From assembly GCA_016081115.2 (NCBI GenBank), contig CM071929.1, positions 1,240,001 to 1,304,000 on the forward strand: 64,000 bases of DNA, written 5' to 3'. The first letter of the stretch is position 1; every line of letters begins with the position of its first letter. The notes under the pieces were generated by a model. It had not been told where the DNA came from. It ran no database searches and was given only the letters and a program-made list of their open reading frames with translations. Of this stretch, positions 24,019 to 35,533 are shown piece after piece. The translations under genes were made by a program, and so were the position numbers. This DNA comes from Rehmannia glutinosa. Lineage: Eukaryota; Streptophyta; Magnoliopsida; Lamiales; Orobanchaceae.

Positions 24019-24595
24019 TTTGCCCTAACATCTATACATGACAGGTGACCATGATCCTCCAAGAAGTACTAAGGTTGTATCCACGGCCCCATTTATTGTC
24101 CGAGGCCCTACGGAGACGGTGAAACTAGGAAACCTGACAATTCCAAAAGGGGTACATTTGACACTACTAATAGGTCTACTACATTATGATCCCAAAATTT
24201 GGGCGAGGATGCAAAAGAGTTCAAACCTCAGAGGTTCTCCGAAGGAGTTTCAATGCAACAAATATCCAATCCTCATTCGTACCATTCAGTTCAGGCCCTC
24301 GTGTCTGCATCGGGCAGAACTTTGCGATGATTGAAGCCAAAATTGCTCTAGCAATGATTCTAAAGAGCTTCTCATTTGAATTGTCCCCTTCTTATTTGCA
24401 TGCTCCTTTCTCAGTTGTGACTCTAACACCCCAATTTGGTGCTCCACTCATTCTGCGTAATCTTGAATCACAATCCATATACTAAACCAGCTCATTTTCA
24501 TCAATGGAAGATAAGGGTCTACGTTTCTTCTCAACAATATTTACAAGCAATAAATGGCACGCAGATTAAAATTTAAAACTACTCTTGAGATTGAG

Positions 24596-24782
24596 CCTAA
24601 TTAAAAAAACTTCAGTTACCTTTCATATTACAAATACTCTCTTCAGGTATTGAAAACACTCCGTTGCGGTTTGTATTACTTAATAAATACCCATCATGTC
24701 TAGGGAATATTTGTAATTTTGAAAGATAGATATATGTTTTTGTAATTAGACTAAACCTTGAGAGTGTTTTTGTAATTAATCC
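24596..24782. repeat. TAATTACAAA-family element 3' of copy 3
   Basis: CCTAATTAAAAAAACTTCAG at left, TTTTTGTAATTAATCC at right; same place as in the flanks of copies 2 and 4. Confidence 0.45.
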
Positions 24783-24923
24783 TAAATGGAGATGTTCTCT
24801 TGTTCTTTATGTTTTGTGATATAGCCCATTATTCAAGGAGTGTGCATGATGTGCACCATGAAAAAAGAAAAGTAAAAAAAGGATGAACAGTAAAATGAAA
24901 GAATATGTTGGGATTTAATAATA

Positions 24924-25739
24924 GGGTTCTTTCTATTAACACCCCCAAAATTTATCAATACACCCTCTATTTAATTACAAAAATATCATTAATTAAAAAG
25001 ACCGAAATGCCATTAGTACTCAACCAAATTTTTAAATATACCCACCAAATTTCTATATGCACCTCAATCTTCTTCCCCATCCTACACACGTTATTCTTCT
25101 TCCTTTAAACCTTATAATTCATTCTCAGTATTGTTTTCTTCTATCTCTGTTAATCTGATATGTTGGTGAAATTTGTATTGGGTTGATCATAGTTTTGGTT
25201 TTTCACAGTTAAAATTTTGTATTTTTCTCATAATTTTTGGTACTTATTTATAGGAACGAATATCTGGATTGGAATTGATGCATTTTAGGATATATAGCCA
25301 ATCTTCTACAGAACAAGGGAATGGAACAGACTAAAACTTACATAATTAATGTGTTTGTTTTTATCCTGTTATTTTCTTGTCCAATCAAAGAAGTGAATTT
25401 ACACACAATGGAGATTATTATAAAGTGAAATCTCATAGATCCTTTAGTGAATGTAGTTTCTCCTATCAATCACATGAAATTGGAACGAGAAGCAATTCTT
25501 CATTGATTGAAAATGGGTTAGACACGAAATCAAAAAAATTGTTCTCTATCTTCTGTGTTTTGTCAATCTATATGGGTGGTTCTTTGTTTTAAGGGGAAGA
25601 ATTTGTTTTAATTGGGGGAAGGGTAAATTGGGGATAGTTGGGGGTGTATTAAGTAAATAAGTTATTTTAAAAAGGGGATGAGGGGTGTATTAAGAGGAGT
25701 GGTGTATTGATAAATTTAGGGGTGTTAATAGCAAGCCCC
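24924..25739. mobile_element. Mutator-type non-autonomous element with possible captured sequence, 9-bp TSD
   Basis: About 40-bp inverted ends (left GGGTTCTTTCTATTAACACC..., right ...GGTGTTAATAGCAAGCCCC) and a perfect 9-bp TSD TTAATAATA at 24915-24923 and 25740-25748. The interior is less AT-rich than a simple MITE and holds a 71-codon plus-strand frame (25377-25592, containing SHRSFSECSFSYQSHEIGTR) with no recognised domain. It could be a Pack-MULE; the source of the interior is unknown. Confidence 0.7.
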
Positions 25740-25827
25740 TTAATAATAATTTGTCTTAAATTGAAGAATGGAGAAAGGACAAGTAAACTCAAGATTGTGT
25801 TGGAGTCTGATGAACTCAAGATTTATG

Positions 25828-25981
25828 GGATAATTGCAAAATGAATCCGAGGCTTGGGCTAATTACAAAAAAAAAAAAAAAAAAAACACAAAGATTTTGG
25901 AAATTACCAAAAAAGACCTTTGGGTTTGATCCGTCTTATATTTCCCTTCATACGCAAAAACATTTCAAAACTCCCCTTGGG
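25828..25981. repeat. Partial TAATTACAAA-family element joined to the exon-5 relic
   Basis: Matches the left half of the intron-1 element of copy 3 (GGATAATTGCAAAATGAATCC, then AAACATTTCAAAA) and stops exactly where P450 exon 5 begins in copy 4, marking a recombination or deletion joint. Confidence 0.5.
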
Positions 25982-26422
25982 AAGTACTAAGGTTGTACCC
26001 ACCGGTACCATTGATTGCCCGAGTCTTTACAAAGTCAGTGAAACTAGGAAACCTGGCAATTCCAAAAGGGGTACATTTGACACTACTAATAGGCCTACTC
26101 CATCACGATTCAAAAATTTGGGGTGATGGTAGAGTTCAAACCTCGGAGGTTCTTAGAAGGAGTTTCTAATGCTACAAGTCTCCAATCCTCCTTCATGTCA
26201 TTCAGTTCAGGCCCTCGTGTCTGCATTGGGCAGAACTTTGCGATGATTGAAGCAAAAATTGCTCTATCAGCGATTCTAAAGCGCTTCTCATTTGATTTGT
26301 CCCCTTCTTATTTGCATGCTCCTTTCTCGGTTGTGACTCTAACACCCCAATATGGAACTCCACTTATTATGCATAATTTTGAATCACAATCCATCTCCAT
26401 TTTCATCAACCACATAGTCTAA
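25982..26422 (+). pseudogene. CYP72A-type P450, copy 4 (exon 5 relic only)
   Basis: Sequence resumes at GAAGTACTAAGGTTGTACCCACC, the K-helix exon, and continues to MHNFESQSISIF. The leading codons of exon 5 are missing, GGTGATGGTAGAGTTC carries a deletion against GGTGACGATGCAAATGAGTTC, and the original stop is lost. The haem loop FSSGPRVCIGQNFAM is intact. No exons 1-4 precede it. The typical 3' flank follows (shared TTCTCTTGTTCTTTATG words near 26715), so this is a truncated duplicate. Confidence 0.85.
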
Positions 26423-26485
26423 TAAAGGTGGGAGATTAGGGTCATACGTTTTCTCCTAACAATTTCTGCAACCAATACATGGCGG

Positions 26486-27862
26486 AGTAAATTACAAAAT
26501 ATGCCCTTCAGATTTAGCATAATTACAAAAATCTCCAGTTATCTTTAACACTACAAATACCCCTTAAGGTATTACAAACACCTCATTGAGGTTTGTGTTT
26601 ACTTAATAAATGCCCCATCATGATAAGGGAATATTTGTAATTTTGAAAGAAAGATAAGACTTTTTGTAATTGGGTTGAACCTCAAGGGTATTTCTTGTAA
26701 TTAGCCTAAAATGGAGATGTTCTCTTGTTCTTTATGTTTTGTGATATAACCCATTATTCGATTTCTTATGTAACTCTGTCCAACATTATGCTAGTGGGGA
26801 ATTTTCTGAAAGTCTATAGTTTTTCTTGATAGAGGAAACAATAAATATAGATAATCATATACAACGAAAAGAAAACAAATAAATAAATACACGAGTATCT
26901 CCTAAATGAATACCCAAACTTGGTCAACTATCCTAAAAGATCACAATCACAGATATGAGTGATTCTAGGAATACAACTTGCACATGCCTCATATCGTGAT
27001 GCCAATGCTCTCCAAGATAGCACATAAAAACATATTTTCAGTCAAATAAAAGATAAGTTTTTGATGCGCAAAGAAATCTTATTATTTTTAAAAGAACAAA
27101 ATTCTAAATTTGTTTTTAAAATTTGACCTAAAGGAGATGACTACCCTTGCAGATCCGTAAATCCATCCTTAATATAATTATTTGTAACGATTGATTGAAA
27201 TAAATTTAGAAATTACAAATATCTATAATTTTCCTATGTGACATAGTTGTTGTTTTGAGAGAGAAAATTGAAAATATATAGCAAACAGGCGAAAGATCCG
27301 AAATCCAGAGACACCTTCAAATATTCCAGAGAGAACTAAGAAGAACGTCCATAAAACAAGAATTTCTGTTATCGTTTTATAGTAAAACGCGCAAGCGAAA
27401 GAAAAGAAAGAAAAAGGAACAAAAGTGTGACAAAAAAATATATTTGAGGTTAAGAGTAATTACAAAAATCCTAGCTATTTTTTAAAATCACAAATAACTG
27501 TTTGATATTTGTTTCTATTTTACAAATTGCACCCACAATAGGGGATATATACTTGTTCAAAACATGAAAACCACAAGGGGTGTTTGTAATATCTTATGGG
27601 GATATTTGTAAGGGATAATTACAAAAACTACCCTGAGGTTTGAATAATTACAAAATGATCCCGAGAAGTTTCAAAATTACAAAAAACCCTTGAGGTTTGA
27701 TTATGTCTTAACTTTATTCTTCATAAGAAAAACATTTTCAGAAGCCCATCCCTCTTACATTAAAACATTACAGCCAACCCTTTAAAATTAAGACATAATC
27801 AAACTTCAAGATTAGTTTTTGTAGTTTTGAAACTTCTCGGGGTCGTTTTGTAATTATCCAAA
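26486..27862. repeat. Intergenic with three TAATTACAAA-family elements
   Basis: Elements at about 26486-26713, 27442-27606 and 27607-27862; the last two abut. The last has clean inverted ends (GGGATAATTACAAAAACTACC ... GTTTTGTAATTATCC). Between them, 26760-27290 is AT-rich with nothing recognisable, and 27290-27420 matches the distal upstream region of copy 7 (GAGAACTAAGAAG, CGTCCATAAAA, TATCGTTTTATA). Confidence 0.5.
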
Positions 27863-27899
27863 GAAAAAGAAAGGAAAAGAAAGAATCCTTAATTAGTGG

Positions 27900-28121
27900 A
27901 AGTGCGAAGATATGATTAGTTAAAAGAGTTGACAATTTGCATAAAGAATACAGTTTAGAACATTATAATTGCAGCCAGCCAACTGCTAAGTGCCAACAAG
28001 CTCTCTATGATCATCAAATTGTAAAACTTCAACTACGCAATATACTCGTGCAAATATTTTAATTTTCCAACATTTTCATATATGTAAACGGGCACACCCT
28101 AATACAACTTCAGTTGGAAAA
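27900..28121 (+). promoter_or_regulatory. Conserved upstream block of P450 copy 5
   Basis: Closely matches the block before copy 7: ATATGATTAGxTAAAAGAGTTGA, TTTGCATAAAGAA, ATTGCAGCCAGCCAAC and TATGTAAAxxGGGCACACCC just before the ATG. Copy 5 and copy 7 are therefore the closest pair in this respect. Confidence 0.45.
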
Positions 28122-28347
28122 ATGGTTTTAACATTGGGCATAATTCTCACCTCCATCCATAACATGGGCATTGAAATTGCTAAATTGGCTTTGGATTAAG
28201 CCAAAAAAGCTGGAGAAATTTTTGAGGGAGCAAGGTCTCAATGGAAATCCTTACAGACCCTTTCTTGGAGACCTGAAAGATTTGATCAGAGTCAAGAAAG
28301 CAAAACAACAAAGATCAATCGAACTCATGTCCCATGATACTTTACAA

Positions 28348-28580
28348 TGTTAGATTAATTTGTGTACATAATTATAGTAGAATTTTGGGAAGAGAATTTC
28401 ATAGATGAACTTGCAAGAATGACAAGTCTTTTAATGATACAATGAAGACAACACAATTGAAATGGGGAGGCTACTACATATATAGATAAAACCCTAGCTA
28501 ACAACTAAGAATGGAAAATACAAAACTACCCCTATAACATAAATAACAATATAACTCTAACAAACAATATAACTCTAACA
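28348..28580 (-). repeat. Copia-1 LTR (3' LTR in element orientation)
   Basis: 233 bp, identical by eye to the partner at 32922-33154. Contains the internal doublet AACAATATAACTCTAACA. Confidence 0.9.
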
Positions 28581-28599
28581 TCCCCCCACAAACTCATGA

Positions 28600-31500
28600 T
28601 GATGTAGTAGAAATCATCGAGAGTTTGCCAACCAAAAAACGAAAACGCGGAAGCGGATGCGACTTGGTGAAAAGATCCGCAATCTGTAAAGATGATGAGA
28701 TGAATGGTAAGTCGAGGGTCCCATGTTGCAGGTGATGACGAGTGACATGACAATCAATCTCAATATGCTTTGTTCTTTCATGGAAAATCGAGTTGTGAGC
28801 AATCGAATAGCACTTTGGTTATCACAATGCATAGGAGTAGGTGATGATAAATGAACACCCATATCTGCAAAAAGCCAACGTAACCAAACTATTTCAGTTG
28901 TAGTAGACGCCATTGCCCGATACTCTGCCTCTGTGGAGGATCGAGACACAACATTTTGTTTCTTACTCTTCCAAGAAATAAGTGAGTCTCAAGAAAAATA
29001 CAAAAACCAAAGTGGTGGATTTTCGATCGGTAGGATCACTAGCCCAATCCGCACGAATATGCCTCAACTCTAATGAAGATGTAGATGGAAACAAAAGACT
29101 CTCGAAAAAAGAGTGCCACGGAGGTATCGCAAGATACGAGTAGCTGACCCAATGAATCGTAGTGGGACTAGTGACAAACCGACTCACAATATGAACAACA
29201 TATGCAATATCGGGCGCGTAATGGTTAGATAAACCAAACTTCCAACAATAGTGCGATATAAGGTAGGATCGACAATGGTGTGCCATCGGAAGGAGAATAT
29301 CGAACATTAAGTTCAAGAGGCGTATCAACCGTCCGAGTATCGGAAGACGAGCTCGATCAAGTATGTCGACAATGTACTTGGTGTGAAAGAAGATAACCTC
29401 GAGGGGAGCAAAGCTACCTCAATACCCAAGAAATATCGCAAAGGTCCCAAATCTTTCATTTCAAAAACGAGAAGCTAACTCAGATTTCAACAATGCAATC
29501 CCATCAACATCATCAGGTGATGATCATATCATCAACATATAAGGAAAGAAGAATAATACCAAAGACATGTATGCGTTTGAAGAAAAAGGGCGTAATCATG
29601 GTTCGAACTAAAACCAAGTGAAGTAAGCACGACAGAGAATTTTTCAAACCAAGCCCGTGGAGCCTGTTTGAGACCATACAATGCTTTCTTAAGCTTGCAA
29701 ACTTCGCCCGATTATGAGGAACTCAGGTGGTGGGATCATGTAAACTTCTTCTTGAAGATCACCATTCAAGAAGGCATTTTTGACATCCAATTGAGATATG
29801 TGCCATTTTTCGGACGGAAAAAAAGAACAAGAGTACGACGGTAGTCATCTTTGCAACAGGGCAAATGTTTCCTCATAATCCATACCATGTTGTGAATAAC
29901 CTTTAGCAACCAATCGTGCTTTATATCGCTCAATGAACCATCGACTTGGTTTTAATTTTATAAACCCAACGCGAACCAATTGCCCGTTTACCAGGTGGTA
30001 AAGATACCAAATCCCAAGTGTTTGTTTTATGCAAAGCGAGAAAGTTCCTCGATCATAGCATCTTGCCATAAAGGATCGAAGAATCGCCTCTTTATAGGAG
30101 TGTGGTTCGAAATTTTGTGAATAGAGGACAAAAATGAAGCAAAGCGGCGGGAGAATAAGAGGAATAAACAAAGTCGTAATCGAGTGGACTTACGTGTACG
30201 TTGGGGATATCGAGGAGGCAAAGGATCCACAATTCGGGAAGGGGAAGCGATTGGGGTGCCGTAGGCGCAGATTTTGAGCAATAGTATCCGACGAGTCTCT
30301 ATCTGTATTATCCGAGAATGGATCAATATGAACAAGATCTTTTTGGAGATGCTTTATGGGGACTTGAGGGAATAGAGAAGAATGGAATATGCTCAAGAAA
30401 AATACATGACGAGACACATATAATTTTTGAGCAACAGGATCAAAGCAACGGTATCCCTTCCGACCGTCTCCATATCCTAAGAAAACACAAATACCGATCG
30501 AGAAGATAATTTGCTACACGTTCAACATGAGGACGAAGGACAAAACATGCACAACCAAAGACTCGTAAAGACGAATAACTAGGGGTGGAACCATAAAGTC
30601 TCGAAATGGTGATAAATCGGATGTAATGGATGATGGAATCCTATTTATACAATGGACGGTAAGCACGGCTTTAATTCACTTGAACCGAACTAGATAGTAA
30701 AAGTGAGCGGCGTTTCAATGATATGCCTATGTTTTTTTCAAAGAATACCATTTTGTTCGGGAGTATCTGTGCAAGAAGTTTGATGTAAAGTCCCATCCAA
30801 AGCGAGCAATTCACGAAAATTATTAGATGTGTACTCCCACCCAAGTCACATCTAAATCATTTTATGATAGCAGAGAATTGAGTTTTTACAAAGGCTCGAA
30901 ATGAAGTATATATGCTCGTAAAATCGAACGATGCTTCATAAAATAAACCCAACAATAACGAGAATAATCATCAATAAAAGAGACATAATATCGAGAACCC
31001 CCTTTGTGGAAATGGGAGAAGGTCCCCACACATCGAATGAACTAAATCAAATGGCGCAAAGAAGAAGAAACACTCCGATTAAAAGGTAAATCGGAAAATT
31101 TTGCCGATTTACAACCACTACAATCGAAATATCATGAGATGACAATTTTCCTAATGAACACCGTAGAAGCCAAAAATCTTAAACGTGAAGACGAAACATG
31201 ACCCAAACGAGAATGCCACAAATAAAAGCTAGCGATGAAGGACTCAAACGAAAAGAAGACAAATCAACGAGAGAAGTGCGATAGAGGGTACTCGAGCTCA
31301 TCCAAAATGTATAACTCTCCGTGCCTACGGCCTGTCCCAATCGCCTTAGGGAATGTGGATCCCGCACACAACAAGAAGTAGAAGAGAATGATACTAAGTA
31401 ACTGAATCACACAATTGGCAATGAAACAAGATTTAATGTAAGTTTGGGAATATGGTAAACATGTGGAAGAGCAGGATGAGGTGTGGCTACTGAGATCAAT

Positions 31501-32670
31501 TCCCGCTAAGGGTAACAAAGTACCATCGCCCAGAATAACAGTCTAGCATGTGTGGGTGAAATGGAATTAAAACATGATATATCGGGGGACATATGATGAA
31601 AAGCTCCAGAATCTAATACCCAAAATAGGAAGATATACCGACGAGCTCGGAGTTGACAAACCCGAGGCAGACAAAGCATGAGATGAGGCAAGAAATTTAC
31701 GAAATTGTTCGCAATTGTATCCATAGAAGGTCGATCGAGGTAAGAGTTCGGACGTCTGAGAATCGATGAGGGTACAGTGCAAAGAACACGAGTCGGTGGG
31801 GGCGGCCTAAAAACACGTTGATTTGGATGGACAAACGATGTTGGGGAGGTCGTGGATTTTTCGTTGAAAACGTTGTTGGCCACCTTTATTCAACTCGGGA
31901 CATTGAGCCTTCCAATGTCCTGGTTGTTTCTGAATAACACTCATTATCAAGCAACTTTTGGGTGCGGTCCGAAAGGAACAGAAGATGGACGATGGGGCAC
32001 AAGAAGAACGGATGAAGTAGGAAGGGAAGAACTCCTTTCCTCGCCTCGAGACTTTAGGCGTAATTCCTCTCGCTAACAATTCACTTACAAGAATCACAGA
32101 TGGTAGAGGAATACGGTGCAATATATTCCCTACGAAGAGACTCAAAATCATCCCGAAGAGCCATCAAAATCGAACCAATCGTTGCTCCTCTCTACGCAGC
32201 AATATAGGGGGCAAAGCGCGCCAAGTTCAATAGATTGATGAAGTGGCTAATTGATCCCAAAGATCATCATAGAGAATAAAATTCCCGGACAGTCATATTT
32301 TTCTCTGAAGAGATCGAATGTCTATTTCAACCGGTCTTGTTTAGCAAAATTCGATTGAGTATACAACATTTCCAAGTGATCCCAAACTTCTTTAGCGAAG
32401 ATCATATTTAGCCAATTGCATACCAATAGAGTTCTCCGCTGAATTGTTAACCCAAGTAATAATTTTTGAATTGTTCACTTCCCAAACCTCTAATTCATGA
32501 AAGATATTTAGTATTATCTTTCTCAAAGGATGTTTTTGTATTCCGAGAAATATAACTCCACAATTTTTTTCCTCTCAAAAATTTCTCATGACATAACTCC
32601 AATATGAAAAATTCTTTCCATTCAAACGTACACTAATCGATCGTAAATTTAATCATCTCTTTCAGCCATA
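28600..32670 (-). pseudogene. Copia-1 gag-pol polyprotein, frameshifted
   Basis: Read right to left: MAERDD start near 32667 then LNGKNFSYWSYVMRNFLRGKK-like gag (split by frameshifts); CCHC knuckle segment GHWKAQCPELNK near 31880-31930; protease LDSGAFHHMSP near 31590-31620 (DSG catalytic triplet); integrase region about 31500-30350, much broken; RT with ERYKARLVAKGYSQHGMDYEETFA near 29850-29940 and a YVDDM catalytic motif near 29520-29545; RNase H SRSSTEAEYRAMASTTTEI near 28880-28949 and HCDNQSAI. The element's identical LTRs make this many frameshifts surprising; several sit at CAG/CTG sites and may be sequence errors. Confidence 0.8.
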
Positions 32671-32921
32671 ATTAAGGAAATAAACACAAACACCAACCAA
32701 CAACAAGATAGATCGATACAAATATCCAACAAGTCAAGCAAATCTACCAACAAAACCTCCGCAAATATCCGATTCTTGAAACTAAAAGATGAGGCAAACC
32801 AACAAGTGCTAACAAATCGAAAATCGAATGAAAACAACACAAAGCTGCAACATACTCACTGTGACACTGGTACACCCATCCGCGAAGTCGAGATTGCTAT
32901 TGAACCAAGCTCTTGATACCA

Positions 32922-33154
32922 TGTTAGATTAATTTGTGTACATAATTATAGTAGAATTTTGGGAAGAGAATTTCATAGATGAACTTGCAAGAATGACAAG
33001 TCTTTTAATGATACAATGAAGACAACACAATTGAAATGGGGAGGCTACTACATATATAGATAAAACCCTAGCTAACAACTAAGAATGGAAAATACAAAAC
33101 TACCCCTATAACATAAATAACAATATAACTCTAACAAACAATATAACTCTAACA
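32922..33154 (-). repeat. Copia-1 LTR (5' LTR in element orientation)
   Basis: Partner of 28348-28580. The PBS (CTCTTGATACCA on the + strand) ends directly at its left edge. Confidence 0.9.
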
Positions 33155-33331
33155 TACAACACATTTTCACGTATTACCACCAGACACTTACTAAGTATGG
33201 TAAGAATGTTTATGGCCTGTCAATTACGTTTGTTAATAATAATGCTTTATCCACATATTATATATTGCGCTTTACTTGAATATCAGGTAAGAATTCTTTC
33301 ATATGGTTCGGTCCATGGCCTAGATTGAATG

Positions 33332-34417
33332 TAGGGATGTCAACGGGCGGGCGGGGGGCGGGGACCAATCCCCATCCCCGTCCCCCGCGATCGCGGGGAA
33401 TCCCCGTCCCGTCCCCGTGAGACAAACGGGGAAAAATGTTCCCCATCCCGTCCCCCGCGGGGTTACCATCATCCTGGGATCCCCGTCCCCGATTTGAAAT
33501 TTTTTCTTTTAAGAAAAAATAATATTTTTAGCATTTTCAATCATTATAAATATTTAAAAAGTACGTAAATTACAAACAAAAGTAACAAAACACTTTCTTT
33601 AAAAGAAATAAATGAATGAGAAATCATAAATAATAGATCTAATAAAAACAACATAAGAAGTGCAAATGCTATGAGAATTAGAAAAAAAAACATGAGCACA
33701 AATGCATAAAACTATTATACTTTTTGAGCATACAGAATAAGAAATAAAAAATAATTAATATAACAAAAACAAAGAGTACTCAAAAAAAAAAAAAAAAAAA
33801 AAAACAGAGAATGAATAAGGGCATAACAAATCTAGTCAACATTGAGTGTTGAAACCAAATCAATTTCCATACAAATATACATTTCCAAGAAAACACTTGC
33901 TAATGTTAGAAATAAAATTATAAAAAATGCTTTTGATTTCGGCATTAACATTAGATTTGGAGTTGGGAATCTTCAAGCCTTCAACAGAGAAGGTCTCTTT
34001 TCTTTGCTTTATTATTTCTTCACATGTCCGTGAAAACTTTGAAATTTCTTCGTTCGACTTAGAGGTGAGCGGGAGAGATTAGATATGTGGGGAGTGGAAG
34101 ATGGAGCGGCGCTTGTGAGATGTGAGAATGAGAGTCGGATGAAGAGAAAAAAAGCCTAGGTTTTACCATTTAAAGTATACATAATTTAAAATATTTGTAA
34201 TATATTTTATTAAGGGTATTATTGTAATAGCATATTCGCGGGTCTCCACGGGGAACAGGCGGGGATCCCCACGGGCGGGAACACAATCCCGTCCCGCCCC
34301 GTCCCAACGGGATAAAATTTTCCCCATCCCCGTCCCCACGGGAAAAATTGAGAATCCCGCCCCGTTCGGGGCGGTTCCCCATGCGGGAATGGGGATTCCC
34401 GCCCACCGCCATCCCTA
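33332..34417. mobile_element. hAT-like non-autonomous element in exon 2 of copy 5, TSD ATTGAATG
   Basis: Ends TAGGGATGTCAACGGG and (inverted) TAGGGATGGCGGTGGG. Perfect 8-bp TSD ATTGAATG at 33324-33331 and 34418-34425. Very GC-rich subterminal arrays of CCCCGTCCCC/GGGGACGGGG words at both ends, AT-rich middle with an A22-type run near 33783-33804. A 63-codon frame (33842-34033) has no recognised domain. Removing it restores the exon text GATTGAATGTTGCTGATCC. Confidence 0.9.
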
Positions 34418-34616
34418 ATTGAATGTTGCTGATCCGGAGCTAATAAAGGAGATTCTAAATAAACCCGATGTATTTGAAGCCCCTTCCAGAAACAGGCAAG
34501 ATTCTTGCAGGTGGGATTCTGTTTCTCGAGGGCGAAAAATGGGCTAAACATAGAAAGATTATCAATCCAGCTTTCCATCAGGAGAAATTGAAGGTAAACT
34601 CATCATTAGAATAAGG

Positions 34617-34897
34617 GGTAATTACAAAACACCCCTAAGGTTTGGACTAATTACAAAAAAACCCATAGATGTTTCAAAATTACAAAAACATCCATCAAGT
34701 TTGATTTTGTCTTAAATTTAAAGGGATAAATGTAATATTTTATAGATGTCAAGGGGGTTTTTGAAATGTTTTTGCTTTTGAAGGGGAAATGTAAGAAGAA
34801 ATCAAACCTCAATAGGGTTTTTGTAATTTTAAAAATCTTTGGGTTTTTTTTTTGTAATTAGCCCAAACCTAAGGGGCTTTTTTGTAATTATCCTTAA
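34617..34897. mobile_element. TAATTACAAA-family TIR element in intron 2 of copy 5
   Basis: The best-preserved member: left GGTAATTACAAAACACCCC ... AAGGTTTGGACTAATTACA and right TTTTTGTAATTAGCCCAAAC ... GGGGCTTTTTTGTAATTATC are inverted over about 45 bp, with inner inverted words TTTCAAAATTACAAAA / TTTTTGTAATTTTAAA and ATCAAGTTTGATTTTGTCTT / AAGAAGAAATCAAACCTC. Confidence 0.65.
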
Positions 34898-34969
34898 TAA
34901 CATGATAAAACTCTTACCCTTTTCAGATTTCCCCATAAAAATGTCAACTTTTGCAAGCAGAACAGTATG

Positions 34970-35286
34970 AGAGTGTTTGCAAACACTTAAAAAGTGAGTG
35001 TCAGTTTTTGACTTTAAAAAGTATATTTTAGTTTTTTCAAATGTTACCTTCTATTTTTGATTCTGTATAATTTTAATAGAATATAGAAGAAGGGGAGCGG
35101 CTTTAAATTTCTGATTTTGTTCCTGCTTTATGCACAAATAAACAACTTATATAACTATTCACCAAACACTCTTTTAACTTATACAACTTTTAGTTTCTAT
35201 TTGCAAATAACTTTTGATTTTCAACTAATTTCCACTTCTGCTAATACAAATCATTTTTCAAAGAAGAAGTTTTTTCAAACACTCCC
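34970..35286. mobile_element. MITE in intron 2 of copy 5 (GTGTTTGCAAACACT ends)
   Basis: Left GAGTGTTTGCAAACACTTA, right TTTTTTCAAACACTCCC. Same place as in copies 3 and 7. Confidence 0.55.
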
Positions 35287-35533
35287 TATGTATGAGTCAT
35301 TTCTAGCTTCATTTTCTTGTAACAGAAACTTTTGTGGCCTGTGAATCTGAAATTTCTCTATACAGAATATGGCGCCAGCAATTGGTGTAAGTTGTTCAAA
35401 CATGGTAGACAAATTGGAAGCCATGGTTTCTAGTAGTAATGAAGGCTGGTGCGAAATTGATATGTGGCCATACATTGAAGATTTAACAAGAGACGTGATT
35501 TCACGGACAGCATTTGGCAGCAACCATGAAGAA

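Larger units (their letters stand above)
21430..24485 (+). pseudogene. CYP72A-type P450, copy 3 (all five exons, frameshifted)
   Basis: Exons: 21430-21708, 22071-22285, 22916-23166, 23262-23650, 24045-24485. Exon 1 loses one G (GAGGAGCAAGG for GAGGGAGCAAGG), shifting frame after KLLR; exons 2 and 3 are fully open (WFGPWPRLNVTDPEIIKEI; LTGDVISRTAFGS). Exon 4 keeps AGSETTSS but gains one base near 23600. Exon 5 loses single bases at CCACGGCCCC, TGGGCGAGG and TTTCAATGC, so frame returns for FSSGPRVCIGQNFAM and the tail LESQSIY. All lesions are 1-base indels, mostly in short runs, so some could be sequencing errors; if all were false the gene would be intact. Introns 1 and 4 hold TAATTACAAA-family elements and intron 2 an ancestral MITE. 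Confidence 0.8.
28348..33154 (-). mobile_element. Copia-1: Ty1/copia LTR retrotransposon, minus strand, TSD TACAA
   Basis: LTRs 28348-28580 and 32922-33154 (233 bp each, starting TGTTAG and ending TAACA), which read as identical. TSD TACAA at 28343-28347 and 33155-33159. In minus orientation, the primer-binding site TGGTATCAAGAGC abuts the right LTR and a purine tract (TGTGGGGGGA) abuts the left LTR. It sits inside exon 1 of P450 copy 5 between codons for SHDTLQ and HIFTYYHQT. Identical LTRs imply a very recent insertion. Confidence 0.93.

Noticed and set aside
31852..32076. 74-codon plus-strand frame inside copia-1
   Set aside because: Antisense to the copia-1 gag/zinc-knuckle region.
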